Of a DNA stretch of 11,942 bases, positions 1-7,003 are shown one piece after another. How positions within the stretch are numbered: the stretch's first letter is position 1; each line of letters opens with the position of its first letter. The stretch is from Chlamydiia bacterium (GTDB lineage Bacteria; Chlamydiota; Chlamydiia; Chlamydiales; FEN-1388), in NCBI GenBank assembly GCA_028293095.1, contig JAQGPK010000192.1:1-11942 (forward strand), written 5' to 3'. The notes beneath the pieces were generated by a model. It worked only from the letters and a program-made list of their open reading frames with translations, ran no database searches and had not been told where the DNA came from. The translations under genes were made by a program, and so were the position numbers.

Positions 1-171
1 ACAGAGACTCAGCACGACCTTTACAGGGTGGGGAAGTACGCGAGCACCGAAAAATGGTGCCATAGCAATAACTGGAACAAGCCTTCCAATGGTGATGAAT
101 ATCAGGGATAGAAGTGTCACCGGAGATGTGCTTGCGAGCTTGCTACGGGTAAAGAGATCGACGTAATCCAT
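1..171 (-). CDS. sctT: Type III secretion export-gate protein SctT, N-terminal part (runs off left edge)
   Basis: Only the first 57 codons are in the window. SctT (SpaR/YscT/FliR family) is an inner-membrane subunit of the export gate and assembles with SctR and SctS in the basal body. The visible residues begin MDYVDLF, followed by a hydrophobic first segment around residues 20-40 (SLIFITIGRLVPVIAMAPFF), ending in the GARVLP stretch typical of the FliR/SctT N-terminus. The ATG at 171 is fixed by an in-frame TAA two codons upstream. The nearest good Shine-Dalgarno is unusually far away, 19 bases (see the separate entry). SctT follows SctS in Chlamydia, but here a kinase-like gene lies between them. 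Assignment rests on the N-terminal sequence plus the adjacent sctJ-L-R-S order. Confidence 0.88.
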   Translation of the reverse strand, partial: MDYVDLFTRSKLASTSPVTLLSLIFITIGRLVPVIAMAPFFGARVLPHPVKVVLSLC

Positions 172-197
172 GTTTTAGGGGTACCCTAAGCCTCCTT
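171..197 (-). promoter_or_regulatory. sctT translation start region: distant Shine-Dalgarno with a small hairpin before the ATG
   Basis: On the minus strand AAGGAGG (191-197) lies 19 bases before the sctT ATG, too far for normal use. A perfect inverted repeat fills the gap: TTAGGG, 3-base loop, CCCTAA on the plus strand (175-189). If this 6-bp stem forms in the mRNA, only 4 unpaired bases remain between Shine-Dalgarno and start. The sequence elements are seen directly; their use in initiation is inference. Confidence 0.4.
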
Positions 198-223
198 AAT
201 CCTTAAAAAAAGCAAGCAAGTAA

Positions 224-232
224 TTTATACCA
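224..232 (-). promoter_or_regulatory. Possible extended -10 promoter element upstream of sctT
   Basis: On the minus strand this reads TGGTATAAA, which fits an extended -10 (TGnTATAAT-like), about 50 bases before the sctT start. I find no good -35 at the proper distance. The 121-base gap 172-292 is the longest break in the minus-strand block, so sctT and what follows may have their own promoter. The call is tentative. Confidence 0.25.
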
Positions 233-292
233 ATTCCAATCTTTGTTTATACCGCTTTTGTTCTTTCGCGAAAAGGAGGAAAAAAGGTACGT

Positions 293-1273
293 TTACTTTG
301 GCGTAGTTTGAGCAATATTGGTTATTGACTTCTCGGTATGAAGAGAGGTCAGTATTGCTTCACGACGCATGTTATAGTAGGTGGCAAGTTCTGGGAATTT
401 GATGCTTAGCCAATCATGAAGAGGCTGCAGGCGCTTTCTAAATTCATAATCCATCTGTTTACATACATCAAGATCTGTATGTTTTGAGATGTGACCGGTA
501 TCAATGTAGATTGCTCTATCTTTGACAAAGCCAATATTATTATTACGAATGAGGGCGTGGTCGGTATCGACAATCCCTTTTTTTGCAAGTGTGAGAAGGA
601 GTGCAAAAATTTGGTCAATACGCACTTTGGCCTCTTCTACTTTTCCTTGATTCATGAGCGTTGTCAGTGTTGGGAGGACATACTGCGCTTTTTTCTGGAT
701 GATAAAGCTGACCTCATCTGGCAGTACTTTAAAGGACTGGCCCGCTGCATCACAGATACGAATTCCGCGAAGAAGATTATTGGTTTTATTGAGGTGGACG
801 AACAAGAAACCTGCCTCATTTGGAATTTCTTCAAAAACAAGTTTTGAACTTGAAAAAATCTCTTCACGATTATTTTTCATGGATTCTGTTTTTTGATGAA
901 AACTGCGGCTGAAGCAAAATGAAAAAGGATGCTTTACGAAAGGACGATCTCTTAGGCGTTGCTGCTGGAAAAATTTAATGACATACTCCCCGTCTTGGCT
1001 CTCGAACGCATAGGCTTGATATCCCTTGCTTAGCCAATGGAATGGCTGCTGGGTGATAACGTTTACAAAGGCATAGAGTTCATCAGGGGTTTTCACATCC
1101 CAGTCTGGGTTATGGTTGAATTCGGAGATGATATGTGAAGGCGCAAAACGTTTGCCTCCCTTGGACATTTCGCTGAGACGATTGTCGATACGATGAAGTT
1201 TGATCACAGTAAATACAGTAAGAGAAGCAAGAAATACAAATATAAAAAGGTTTTGTAGCGAGATTTTACGCAT
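293..1273 (-). CDS. Membrane-anchored protein with divergent protein-kinase-like features, inserted between sctS and sctT
   Basis: I do not recognise a named family. The 326-aa protein has one N-terminal hydrophobic segment (residues 8-24, after MRKISLQN) and a soluble remainder, which suggests an anchored domain of uncertain sidedness. Residues 84-102 (from GYQAYAFES to DGEYVIKFF) look like a kinase glycine-rich strand followed by a beta strand with an invariant-type Lys100. Residues 236-260 contain an Asp/His/Asn cluster (DTDHALIRNNN) followed by a strand ending IDTG (Asp258), resembling a catalytic loop plus DFG-like metal site. The spacing from Asp to Asn does not fit canonical Ser/Thr kinases, so the fold and activity are inference; it could be a pseudokinase or an unrelated fold. 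ATG 1273 is chosen because AAGAG sits 5 bases upstream; an in-frame GTG at 1279 would add two residues. A 56-base gap separates it from sctS. Confidence 0.75.
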   Translation of the reverse strand: MRKISLQNLFIFVFLASLTVFTVIKLHRIDNRLSEMSKGGKRFAPSHIISEFNHNPDWDVKTPDELYAFVNVITQQPFHWLSKGYQAYAFESQDGEYVIKFFQQQRLRDRPFVKHPFSFCFSRSFHQKTESMKNNREEIFSSSKLVFEEIPNEAGFLFVHLNKTNNLLRGIRICDAAGQSFKVLPDEVSFIIQKKAQYVLPTLTTLMNQGKVEEAKVRIDQIFALLLTLAKKGIVDTDHALIRNNNIGFVKDRAIYIDTGHISKHTDLDVCKQMDYEFRKRLQPLHDWLSIKFPELATYYNMRREAILTSLHTEKSITNIAQTTPK

Positions 1274-1329
1274 AGACACTCTTATTGTTTTAGAATCAAG
1301 ATGAAATAGTTTAACAAACTGTTCTTAAA

Positions 1330-1611
1330 TTATCCACTACTATTTAAACTCCAGATAGCAAAATTTGAGAAAATATTTGAAGAAAATTGAAGAATCTGCG
1401 CTCCGAGCCAGCCGCCCATTAACATGAGAGTTAGAGTCACAGCCACAAGTTTCACAACAAATGAGATAGTTTGTTCTTGAATTTGCGTGGCTGCCTGAAA
1501 AATTGCCACAATAGTTCCAAGTAACATACTGATGAGAACAGGGGGTGCTGAGAGGATCAAGATCAGAAGCAGCCCTTGATATGCAAGCATTACGATTTGA
1601 TTTTGAAACAT
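1330..1611 (-). CDS. sctS: Type III secretion export-gate protein SctS
   Basis: SctS (YscS/FliQ family) is a small two-helix inner-membrane subunit of the SctRST export gate. The 93-aa product matches the family's usual length of about 90. It shows two hydrophobic helices (about residues 13-36 and 51-72) separated by the conserved FliQ/SctS loop QAATQIQEQT (39-48). ATG 1611 is preferred because AAGGA stands 4 bases upstream and it gives family length; the open frame extends to an ATG at 1677, but that would add 22 residues and overlap the end of sctR. It begins 16 bases after the sctR stop, so co-transcription with sctR is very likely. Confidence is high from sequence and position. Confidence 0.93.
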   Translation of the reverse strand: MFQNQIVMLAYQGLLLILILSAPPVLISMLLGTIVAIFQAATQIQEQTISFVVKLVAVTLTLMLMGGWLGAQILQFSSNIFSNFAIWSLNSSG

Positions 1612-1627
1612 AAATTCCTTGTATAAG

Positions 1628-2506
1628 TTACCTGAATGTTGCCACAAGTCCTTCAATAAGGAGTGTCCATCCATCAAGCATGACGAGTAAAAAGAGTTTT
1701 AACGGCATAGAGATTGTCACAGGCGATAGCATCATCATACCCATAGCAAGTAAAATATTGGAGACGACAAGATCGATGACAAAAAATGGGATATAGATCA
1801 ACACACCAATTTCAAAAGCAGATTTCAACTGCGAGGTGATAAACGAAGGCACAAGCACGAGAAAATCATCTGGTTTGAGGTCATCTTTGTAGTCGTCGGG
1901 AAGGAGTCGATAGACAGTTTTGAAAAATGATCTATGATGTTTTACAAGCGAGTTATTGCGTAAAAAATCTCGTAGAGGCTCTCTAGCAGCCTTTCCAATT
2001 TCAATGATGTAGGCGGCAGAGTCATTCGAAAAGAGCTCTTGAGGCGTACTCTTACTTGCGAGGACCTGTTTTCCAGCGTCATACATTTTTACGCCAGTTG
2101 GGAACATTACATAAATACTGAGAAGAAGCGCGATACCGTTAATGACTTGGTTTGGAGGCGCTTGTTGTACACCGAGCGCGTTTCTGAGTAGCGACAAGAC
2201 AACCACAATTTTTACAAATGAAGAGAGAATCATGACAATGAATGGCAGCATTGACATGAATACAATCGCAACGGTCTGGGTAATCATGGAAGGACGTCCC
2301 ATTCCTCCAAGGTCATATATATCTTTAGGTGGGGTTACTGCCGCTCCTTTTTTAGCCGATAGGGTTCTTGGTGCAGGTTGTGCCGGTTGAGGCGCTTCAG
2401 GTTGCGTGGTCGGAATAACAGGAACTGCAGCTTGCAGTGGCATCGCGGATGAAAAGAGAACAAAACAGCAGCACATCAGAGTGAGGATAGAAAATAGTGA
2501 TTTCAC
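1628..2506 (-). CDS. sctR: Type III secretion export-gate protein SctR
   Basis: SctR (YscR/FliP family) forms the pentameric core of the type III export gate in the inner membrane. The 292-aa protein begins with a signal-peptide-like segment (hydrophobic residues 4-22, likely cleavage after PLQA at 26). A Pro/Ala-rich linker (27-60) follows, then the FliP/SctR body. The conserved stretch LRNALGVQQAPPNQ (107-120) plus VINGIALLLS is diagnostic. Several hydrophobic helices follow, with the last near the C-terminus. It is longer than the roughly 220 residues of YscR because of the N-terminal extension; I recall chlamydial CdsR being similarly long. The start is GTG, overlapping the sctL TGA as GTGA (2503-2506), with AAAGGA about 8 bases upstream, so it is probably translationally coupled to sctL. 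Confidence 0.95.
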   Translation of the reverse strand: MKSLFSILTLMCCCFVLFSSAMPLQAAVPVIPTTQPEAPQPAQPAPRTLSAKKGAAVTPPKDIYDLGGMGRPSMITQTVAIVFMSMLPFIVMILSSFVKIVVVLSLLRNALGVQQAPPNQVINGIALLLSIYVMFPTGVKMYDAGKQVLASKSTPQELFSNDSAAYIIEIGKAAREPLRDFLRNNSLVKHHRSFFKTVYRLLPDDYKDDLKPDDFLVLVPSFITSQLKSAFEIGVLIYIPFFVIDLVVSNILLAMGMMMLSPVTISMPLKLFLLVMLDGWTLLIEGLVATFR

Positions 2507-3156
2507 AGTATGGTTCCTTTGCGCAATTGTTCTTCAAGCGATTGAAAGGCAGCTTCTAGACTCATCCAGCGCTCTTTAATCTGGCTGTTTATAATACCAG
2601 CTTCTGTTTCGATGATACAGCCTCCTTGCTCCACATCATCACGCTCTCGAATAGAGAGTGACTCGAGTTGCTCGAAGAGGTCTTTGATTCTTCCCTTGCT
2701 TTTCTCTAAAACTTCAAAATCTGCTTTATTAACATAAAGCACAATTTTTTTGTTTTGCGCTACTGTTTTTAATGTGCTCATAACAATACTAAGTATTGTT
2801 TCAGGGGATGTTGTAAGCTCATTTGCAACAATTTTTTTAGCAGTTTTTAGAGCAATGGGTAAAATTAATTTTTGCATATCATCGCGAACTTTTTCGATTT
2901 CGCTTTCAAGATTTTTAAGCTGGGTAACCCATGCCTGATAGCCATGGGCAAAGCCCTCTTTTTCTGCCTCAGTCTTGAGCACTTCACATTCGGAGACAAC
3001 CTGTTGGCGATATTGCTCAGCTTCTGACTTGATATGCTCCAGGAGTTCTTTAGATGTCAAAAGCTCTGAAAAGGTGTCGCTTGGGAGAATTTTTGTGTTT
3101 GGGGCCGCTTCAATTTTCGCGCCATAAATAAGCGAGAAGTATTTTTTTTCGCTCAT
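2503..3156 (-). CDS. sctL: Type III secretion ATPase stator/regulator SctL
   Basis: SctL (YscL/FliH family) is a cytoplasmic stator that links the secretion ATPase SctN to the sorting platform. The 217-aa product has a charged, probably coiled-coil N-terminal half (about residues 36-96). A FliH-like C-terminal domain follows: a helix ALKTAKKIVANEL, then SPETILSIV, then the VLYVNKADFEVLE strand-turn pattern typical of FliH/V-ATPase-E-like proteins. There is no signal peptide or membrane segment. ATG 3156 overlaps the upstream gene's TGA as ATGA, with AAGGGAAAG a few bases upstream, and its own stop overlaps the sctR start. These overlaps suggest coupled translation and matched stoichiometry. 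Assignment is by sequence pattern and by place between the sctK-like gene and sctR. Confidence 0.9.
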   Translation of the reverse strand: MSEKKYFSLIYGAKIEAAPNTKILPSDTFSELLTSKELLEHIKSEAEQYRQQVVSECEVLKTEAEKEGFAHGYQAWVTQLKNLESEIEKVRDDMQKLILPIALKTAKKIVANELTTSPETILSIVMSTLKTVAQNKKIVLYVNKADFEVLEKSKGRIKDLFEQLESLSIRERDDVEQGGCIIETEAGIINSQIKERWMSLEAAFQSLEEQLRKGTIL

Positions 3157-4031
3157 GTTGTTGCTTTCCCTTTGATGAATTGGATAATCTGCAGGACCTG
3201 GAGTTGAGTGACTGCTGTTGTGGTTGCAATTTCTGTGGGTTGATATTGGCTCATGAGTATTTTTCCTCGGCCAGTATCAACAGTATGTGTTATGTGCCAG
3301 AGAAAATCAGCCGGCAGCCCTGAGATGGCAATAGAAAGTCTTTTGAGGCCCCGTCGATGCAATGCTATAATAAATGCTTTTTTATCTTTATGCGCTTCTC
3401 GAATATTGAGTGGGGGGATAGGTATTTTTGATTTTTGATGCAGGCATATTTTGAGATATTTTTGTTGGAGGAGGGTGAGATTCACGACAATCGCTTGAAT
3501 AAGTTTTTTGTCGACAATATGGCGGATCTCCTCTGCAAGATCATGCATTGCCAGAAGATCAATGATATCTACAATTTCTGTTTTTGTGCAGGTGAGGAGC
3601 GGGCTTAGAGGACAGTCAGGTAGAAGATCCCGAGGTAAAACATTTTTATCATCCCACGCCTTATAGAGATAGTTGAGAAGAAAATTCTTTACGCTTTCAG
3701 CATAGTGCATCTGTTCTTCTGAAGGAGGGGTAACCTCTGCACGCTGCGAAATTTTTTCTTTTTGCTCGTGAGGAAGTGCTGCGATGATACAGGACTTAAG
3801 ATTTTGCGGTACTGTACTCAGAGGCGTCTCTAGCCAAGAGTAGTGGATGTATTCAATCCAGTTACCCGATGATGGCAGGAGAGAGAGTGGATTGTTCGCA
3901 GCAACGGAGGCATAGCTCTCTAGCTCCTTTTGTCTCTCTTCTGGGAGGAGTTTTATCAGGCTATCTTGCTTGCTCGGGTGATACTTATTGAGCAGTAGCT
4001 TAAAAAAAAGTGAGCCATTTTGTATTGACAT
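3153..4031 (-). CDS. Conserved chlamydial type III secretion operon protein (CT560-like), candidate SctK
   Basis: The 292-aa, predicted soluble protein lies exactly between sctJ and sctL, where Yersinia-type operons carry sctK and where C. trachomatis carries CT560, as I recall. SctK is a sorting-platform protein contacting SctQ and the inner-membrane ring. The sequence is helical and charged. Distinct stretches are DLAEEIRHIVDKKLIQ in the middle and DFLWHITHTVDTGRGKIL at 242-259, which looks strongly conserved in type (Trp, His, Asp-Thr-Gly-Arg-Gly). It has no signal peptide or membrane helix. It starts 2 bases after the sctJ stop with a weak ribosome site, and its TGA overlaps the sctL ATG. 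The gene is surely real and secretion-linked; the SctK equivalence is positional inference. It is longer than typical SctK (about 210). Confidence 0.88.
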   Translation of the reverse strand: MSIQNGSLFFKLLLNKYHPSKQDSLIKLLPEERQKELESYASVAANNPLSLLPSSGNWIEYIHYSWLETPLSTVPQNLKSCIIAALPHEQKEKISQRAEVTPPSEEQMHYAESVKNFLLNYLYKAWDDKNVLPRDLLPDCPLSPLLTCTKTEIVDIIDLLAMHDLAEEIRHIVDKKLIQAIVVNLTLLQQKYLKICLHQKSKIPIPPLNIREAHKDKKAFIIALHRRGLKRLSIAISGLPADFLWHITHTVDTGRGKILMSQYQPTEIATTTAVTQLQVLQIIQFIKGKATT

Positions 4032-4033
4032 TG

Positions 4034-5044
4034 CTAGTTGCTTTCAATATTTTCTTGAATTTTAGGAGCTGGGGGCTGATTTTTTGGTTTCGTATCATCC
4101 TTGGGCAGTTCTTCTTCTGCGGGTTTTTCATCTTTGTTAGTAGTATACGCATCGGGCAGCGGAGTTAAGTGGAAGAGCGCTCGTATGCCGCCTCGTTTTT
4201 TGAGGATCGGGTAAAACTTCCATCCAAGCCAGCAGAAGCAGAGAGCGAAGAGAAGAATAATGATGCAGAAGATGAAAAATATAATCTGGAAAAGTGTGAC
4301 AGATTCTTTTGCGATGACGAGAGACCAAACTTTTACATAATCAAATTTTTCTTGACCGGTTGTCTTTAAAGGCTGAATATTGACATCGGCAAAGCGCGCT
4401 TTATCTCCAATGACAGTAACATTATCAGATTCAAGACCTTGTACTGAGCTTGAAACAAGACGTTTAATTTTCGAGACAAGTTGGGTATTCGGGTCATCTA
4501 AGACGCCATTGTGTTTGACGTAGACAGAGGCAACAACTTTCGGTTTTTCAGCTTGCGGGTTAAGAGGGTCCTCTTCTGGGAAAGAGAGACGGACGTCTGC
4601 ATCGATGACCCCGTCGATTTTGCGAATGGTCGTTGCAATTTGATCTTCAAGACCTGCGTTATAGCGAATTTTTTCTTGCATTTCAGAGGGGACCAGGCCA
4701 CCCGATGAAAAAATGTTTAAAAGGCTTTGACCGGGTCTTCGAGGAAGTCCACTTGAATTTAAGATAGACATCGCCTCGGTCGCTCGTGATGGGTCGACAG
4801 CTATATCCCATAGTTGAATTTTGATAGCGCCGCCAGCACCTTGCCCTACTTTAGATGGAATTTTGGAGGCTTCAATATTTTTGCTTGCGAGGAAGACCAA
4901 GATTTCATTGGCATCTTTTTCCTCAAGACCATTGACAATTGTGCGCTCGGAGCTGCAACTTGAAAAGCTGAGTGCAGTAAGTAAAACAAAAATTGATAAA
5001 AGATACCAGGATCGTAGTGAGGAGAAGGTGGATCTTGTTTGCAT
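4034..5044 (-). CDS. sctJ: Type III secretion inner-membrane ring lipoprotein SctJ
   Basis: SctJ (YscJ/PrgK/EscJ, related to FliF) forms a periplasmic ring at the inner membrane of the injectisome. The 336-aa protein has a basic N-terminus, a hydrophobic signal segment (residues 13-27) and a lipobox-like site SFSSC with Cys30; Phe at -3 is somewhat unusual. The ring-building region follows: NGLEEKDANEILVFLASKNI, the GLP/PG turn (SGLPRRPGQS), and the YNAGLEDQIATTIRKIDGV plus DADVRLSFPEE pattern typical of SctJ, then ASVYVKHNG. A single transmembrane helix lies at about 250-273, with a Lys/Pro/Glu-rich cytoplasmic tail, about as in chlamydial CdsJ. The ribosome site before ATG 5044 is weak. A 52-base A/T-rich gap separates it from the HEAT gene, leaving room for a promoter. 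Confidence 0.95.
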   Translation of the reverse strand: MQTRSTFSSLRSWYLLSIFVLLTALSFSSCSSERTIVNGLEEKDANEILVFLASKNIEASKIPSKVGQGAGGAIKIQLWDIAVDPSRATEAMSILNSSGLPRRPGQSLLNIFSSGGLVPSEMQEKIRYNAGLEDQIATTIRKIDGVIDADVRLSFPEEDPLNPQAEKPKVVASVYVKHNGVLDDPNTQLVSKIKRLVSSSVQGLESDNVTVIGDKARFADVNIQPLKTTGQEKFDYVKVWSLVIAKESVTLFQIIFFIFCIIILLFALCFCWLGWKFYPILKKRGGIRALFHLTPLPDAYTTNKDEKPAEEELPKDDTKPKNQPPAPKIQENIESN

Positions 5045-5096
5045 AATAGAAACTCGTAAAATCGTTAAAAATTCTTAATACTGGATAAAGTAAATA

Positions 5097-6083
5097 TTAA
5101 TCAAATGTTTGTTTTTTGTCCCAATAATTTGAGATAAGCAAGAGTTCATTGTGCACATCTTTGGAGAGATTCGGGGTTTTAGCAAGTGCTTTAAACTCAG
5201 ATTGTAGCTCTTTTGGAAGATCTTCACAACCGAGAGTGAGATAGACAGCAAGTGCAGGAAAATGTAAAAATTCTTTGAGCTTTGTAAAGAAAAAAGTAGG
5301 TACTTCAGGTTCGTCTTTAAAGGCAAGCAATGCAAGTGCTGCACGGCAGTTGACATCCGTGATAGGTTTTGCAGCTAGAGTCTTCATCAGAAATTCTTTG
5401 GCCTTTTGTCCGATAGCATGAAGGGTACAAATGGCAGCTTCTTCAAGTTCAAAATCTTTTTCAGAAAGCAGATCAAAAAGAGGGTGAATGGCCTCTTCAG
5501 CTTTCAGTTTGCCAAGCGCTACTGCCGCGTGAAGTGGCGCTTTACCGTAGCCTGGAAAGAGTGGGTCTTTAAAGAGGTCTGATTTGAGAATATCGATAAG
5601 AGGATGAATGGCTTTTTGCTTATAGGAGAGTACTTTTTCGATTTCTTCTTCGGCCTCTTCATCCTCTGAAAGAATGAGAGCTGCAATTGCTTGGGAAATT
5701 CCTTCAGCCTTTTCATCAAAGAGTTCAGAGAGTTCTTGATACATTTTTTTAGCATGCGAGACCTTTTCAGCATCCGCTCCTTGAAGGAGGATAGGAGCTA
5801 TATTGGTGCCGAGCTCTGCTTCATAGGCTTGTAAAGCTTTGATTCTTTTTAGGCTTGAGTCGAGTACAGCTCCTTTTTTCTCATATTCGTATTCATGTAG
5901 CATGAGATCGAACTTACCGCCGAAGTGCGCATCACGATGCATCAGGATATCGCGGTCTTCCTCATCGATGAGGGTAAAGTCATGTGCATGCTCTGGTTGT
6001 GCAAGCTCTCCATTTGACTCGATCTCATAGGATTGAGTGAGGAGTGAATGAAGGAGCGACTCTTTTGCTTCTTGATAATCCAT
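5097..6083 (-). CDS. HEAT-repeat-like protein of unknown function
   Basis: The 328-aa, acidic, predicted cytoplasmic protein has no signal peptide or membrane segment. Residues about 155-240 contain helical-pair repeats of HEAT type: KAIHPLIDIL, then APLHAAVALGKLKAEEAIHP with LFDLLSEKD, then LEEAAICTLHAIGQ and KEFLMKTL. Residues 115-150 form a strongly acidic helix (EDEEAEEEIEK). HEAT proteins usually act as protein-binding scaffolds, so a docking or chaperone-like role is possible but unproven; no partner can be named. ATG 6083 lies only 1 base after the lipA stop, so it is almost certainly co-transcribed with lipA. In C. trachomatis I recall lipA directly next to the sctJ homologue, so this gene appears to be an addition at the junction of the lipoate and secretion gene sets. 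Confidence 0.85.
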   Translation of the reverse strand: MDYQEAKESLLHSLLTQSYEIESNGELAQPEHAHDFTLIDEEDRDILMHRDAHFGGKFDLMLHEYEYEKKGAVLDSSLKRIKALQAYEAELGTNIAPILLQGADAEKVSHAKKMYQELSELFDEKAEGISQAIAALILSEDEEAEEEIEKVLSYKQKAIHPLIDILKSDLFKDPLFPGYGKAPLHAAVALGKLKAEEAIHPLFDLLSEKDFELEEAAICTLHAIGQKAKEFLMKTLAAKPITDVNCRAALALLAFKDEPEVPTFFFTKLKEFLHFPALAVYLTLGCEDLPKELQSEFKALAKTPNLSKDVHNELLLISNYWDKKQTFD

Positions 6084-6084
6084 C

Positions 6085-6999
6085 TTAATGACTATTGATT
6101 ATGGTGTTATTGAGGACAAGGTTGGCGTTATAGCTTGACCGCACAAAGGGGCCTGTGTACATGTACTTGATGCCAAGATCGAGGCCAATCAGTTCATATT
6201 CTTTAAACATGTCGGGGTGAATATATTCTTTAACAGCGAGCTTTTTCTTACTTGCCTGTAAGTACTGACCCATAGTGACAATATCACAACCTGCAGCGAG
6301 AAGATCTTTGAGGGTTGTGATTACTTCTTCTTTTGATTCACCAAGTCCTAGCATAATGCCAGACTTTACAAGCTGCTCGGGATTTTCTTTTTTAACATAG
6401 GAGAGAGTGGCAAGTGAGCGCTCATAGGTTGCTTTAAAGCGGACACGATGAGTTAAGCTACGGACGGTTTCAATGTTGTGGTTAAAAATTTCAGGTTTTT
6501 CTTTGAGGATGAGAGTTAAGGCTTCTTGATTGCCATCAAAGTCTGAGGTGAGCACTTCGATGGTTGTGCCTACACACTCTTTACGAATGGCTGTAATCAC
6601 GTGTGCAAGGTGTCGAGCTCCTCCATCTTGCAAATCATCGCGTGCGACCATGGTGATGACTACATGCTTTAACCCAAGTTTTTTGACAGACTCTGCAACT
6701 TCATATGGCTCGTTTGCATCCAGTGCTTTCGGTGCTTTGGAAAAATCGATGTCGCAAAAGCCGCAGGCCCGTGTGCATTCTTTTCCCATGACTAAGAACG
6801 TCGCCGTTTTTTTTGAATAGCACTCTAAAAGATTAGGACACTTGGCCTCTTCACAGACCGTATGAAGCTTATGTTGCTTGATCGTCTCCCCTGTTTGAAA
6901 AAGGGCATTACCTTTTGGGAGCTTACGATGGAGCCAGCTAGGGAGTCTATTTTGCTGTACAATCTTAAGACTGCTCTCAAAGAGCTCTTCAGCTTTCAT
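6085..6999 (-). CDS. lipA: Lipoyl synthase (radical SAM)
   Basis: LipA inserts two sulfur atoms into octanoyl groups on E2 and H proteins, using two 4Fe-4S clusters and S-adenosylmethionine. The 304-aa protein carries both cysteine motifs: the auxiliary cluster CX4CX5C at Cys49, Cys54, Cys60, and the radical-SAM CX3CX2C at Cys75, Cys79, Cys82. The C-terminal RSSY (287-290), which ligates the auxiliary cluster through serine, is present. Signature segments TMVARDDLQDGGA and KSGIMLGLGE also fit. ATG 6999 is chosen because it gives family length and has AAGGGG/AAAGGG just upstream; the frame stays open to an ATG at 7140, but that would overlap the end of lpdA by over 130 bases. It lies 4 bases after the lpdA stop, so the two lipoate genes form one transcription unit. 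Confidence 0.97.
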   Translation of the reverse strand: MKAEELFESSLKIVQQNRLPSWLHRKLPKGNALFQTGETIKQHKLHTVCEEAKCPNLLECYSKKTATFLVMGKECTRACGFCDIDFSKAPKALDANEPYEVAESVKKLGLKHVVITMVARDDLQDGGARHLAHVITAIRKECVGTTIEVLTSDFDGNQEALTLILKEKPEIFNHNIETVRSLTHRVRFKATYERSLATLSYVKKENPEQLVKSGIMLGLGESKEEVITTLKDLLAAGCDIVTMGQYLQASKKKLAVKEYIHPDMFKEYELIGLDLGIKYMYTGPFVRSSYNANLVLNNTIINSH

Positions 7000-7003
7000 C
7001 CCT

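Noticed and set aside
240..292. Terminator for the kinase-like gene
   Set aside because: Only a short TTCGCGAA palindrome near a T-rich stretch is seen; no stem of convincing length directly before a T-run.
491..847. 118-aa plus-strand open frame opposite the kinase-like gene
   Set aside because: Shadow of the minus-strand gene, no ribosome site, and the minus-strand frame is longer with a coherent membrane anchor and motifs.
1612..1677. Upstream extension of sctS to ATG 1677
   Set aside because: It would overlap the end of sctR and add 22 residues not typical of the family; ATG 1611 has the better ribosome site.
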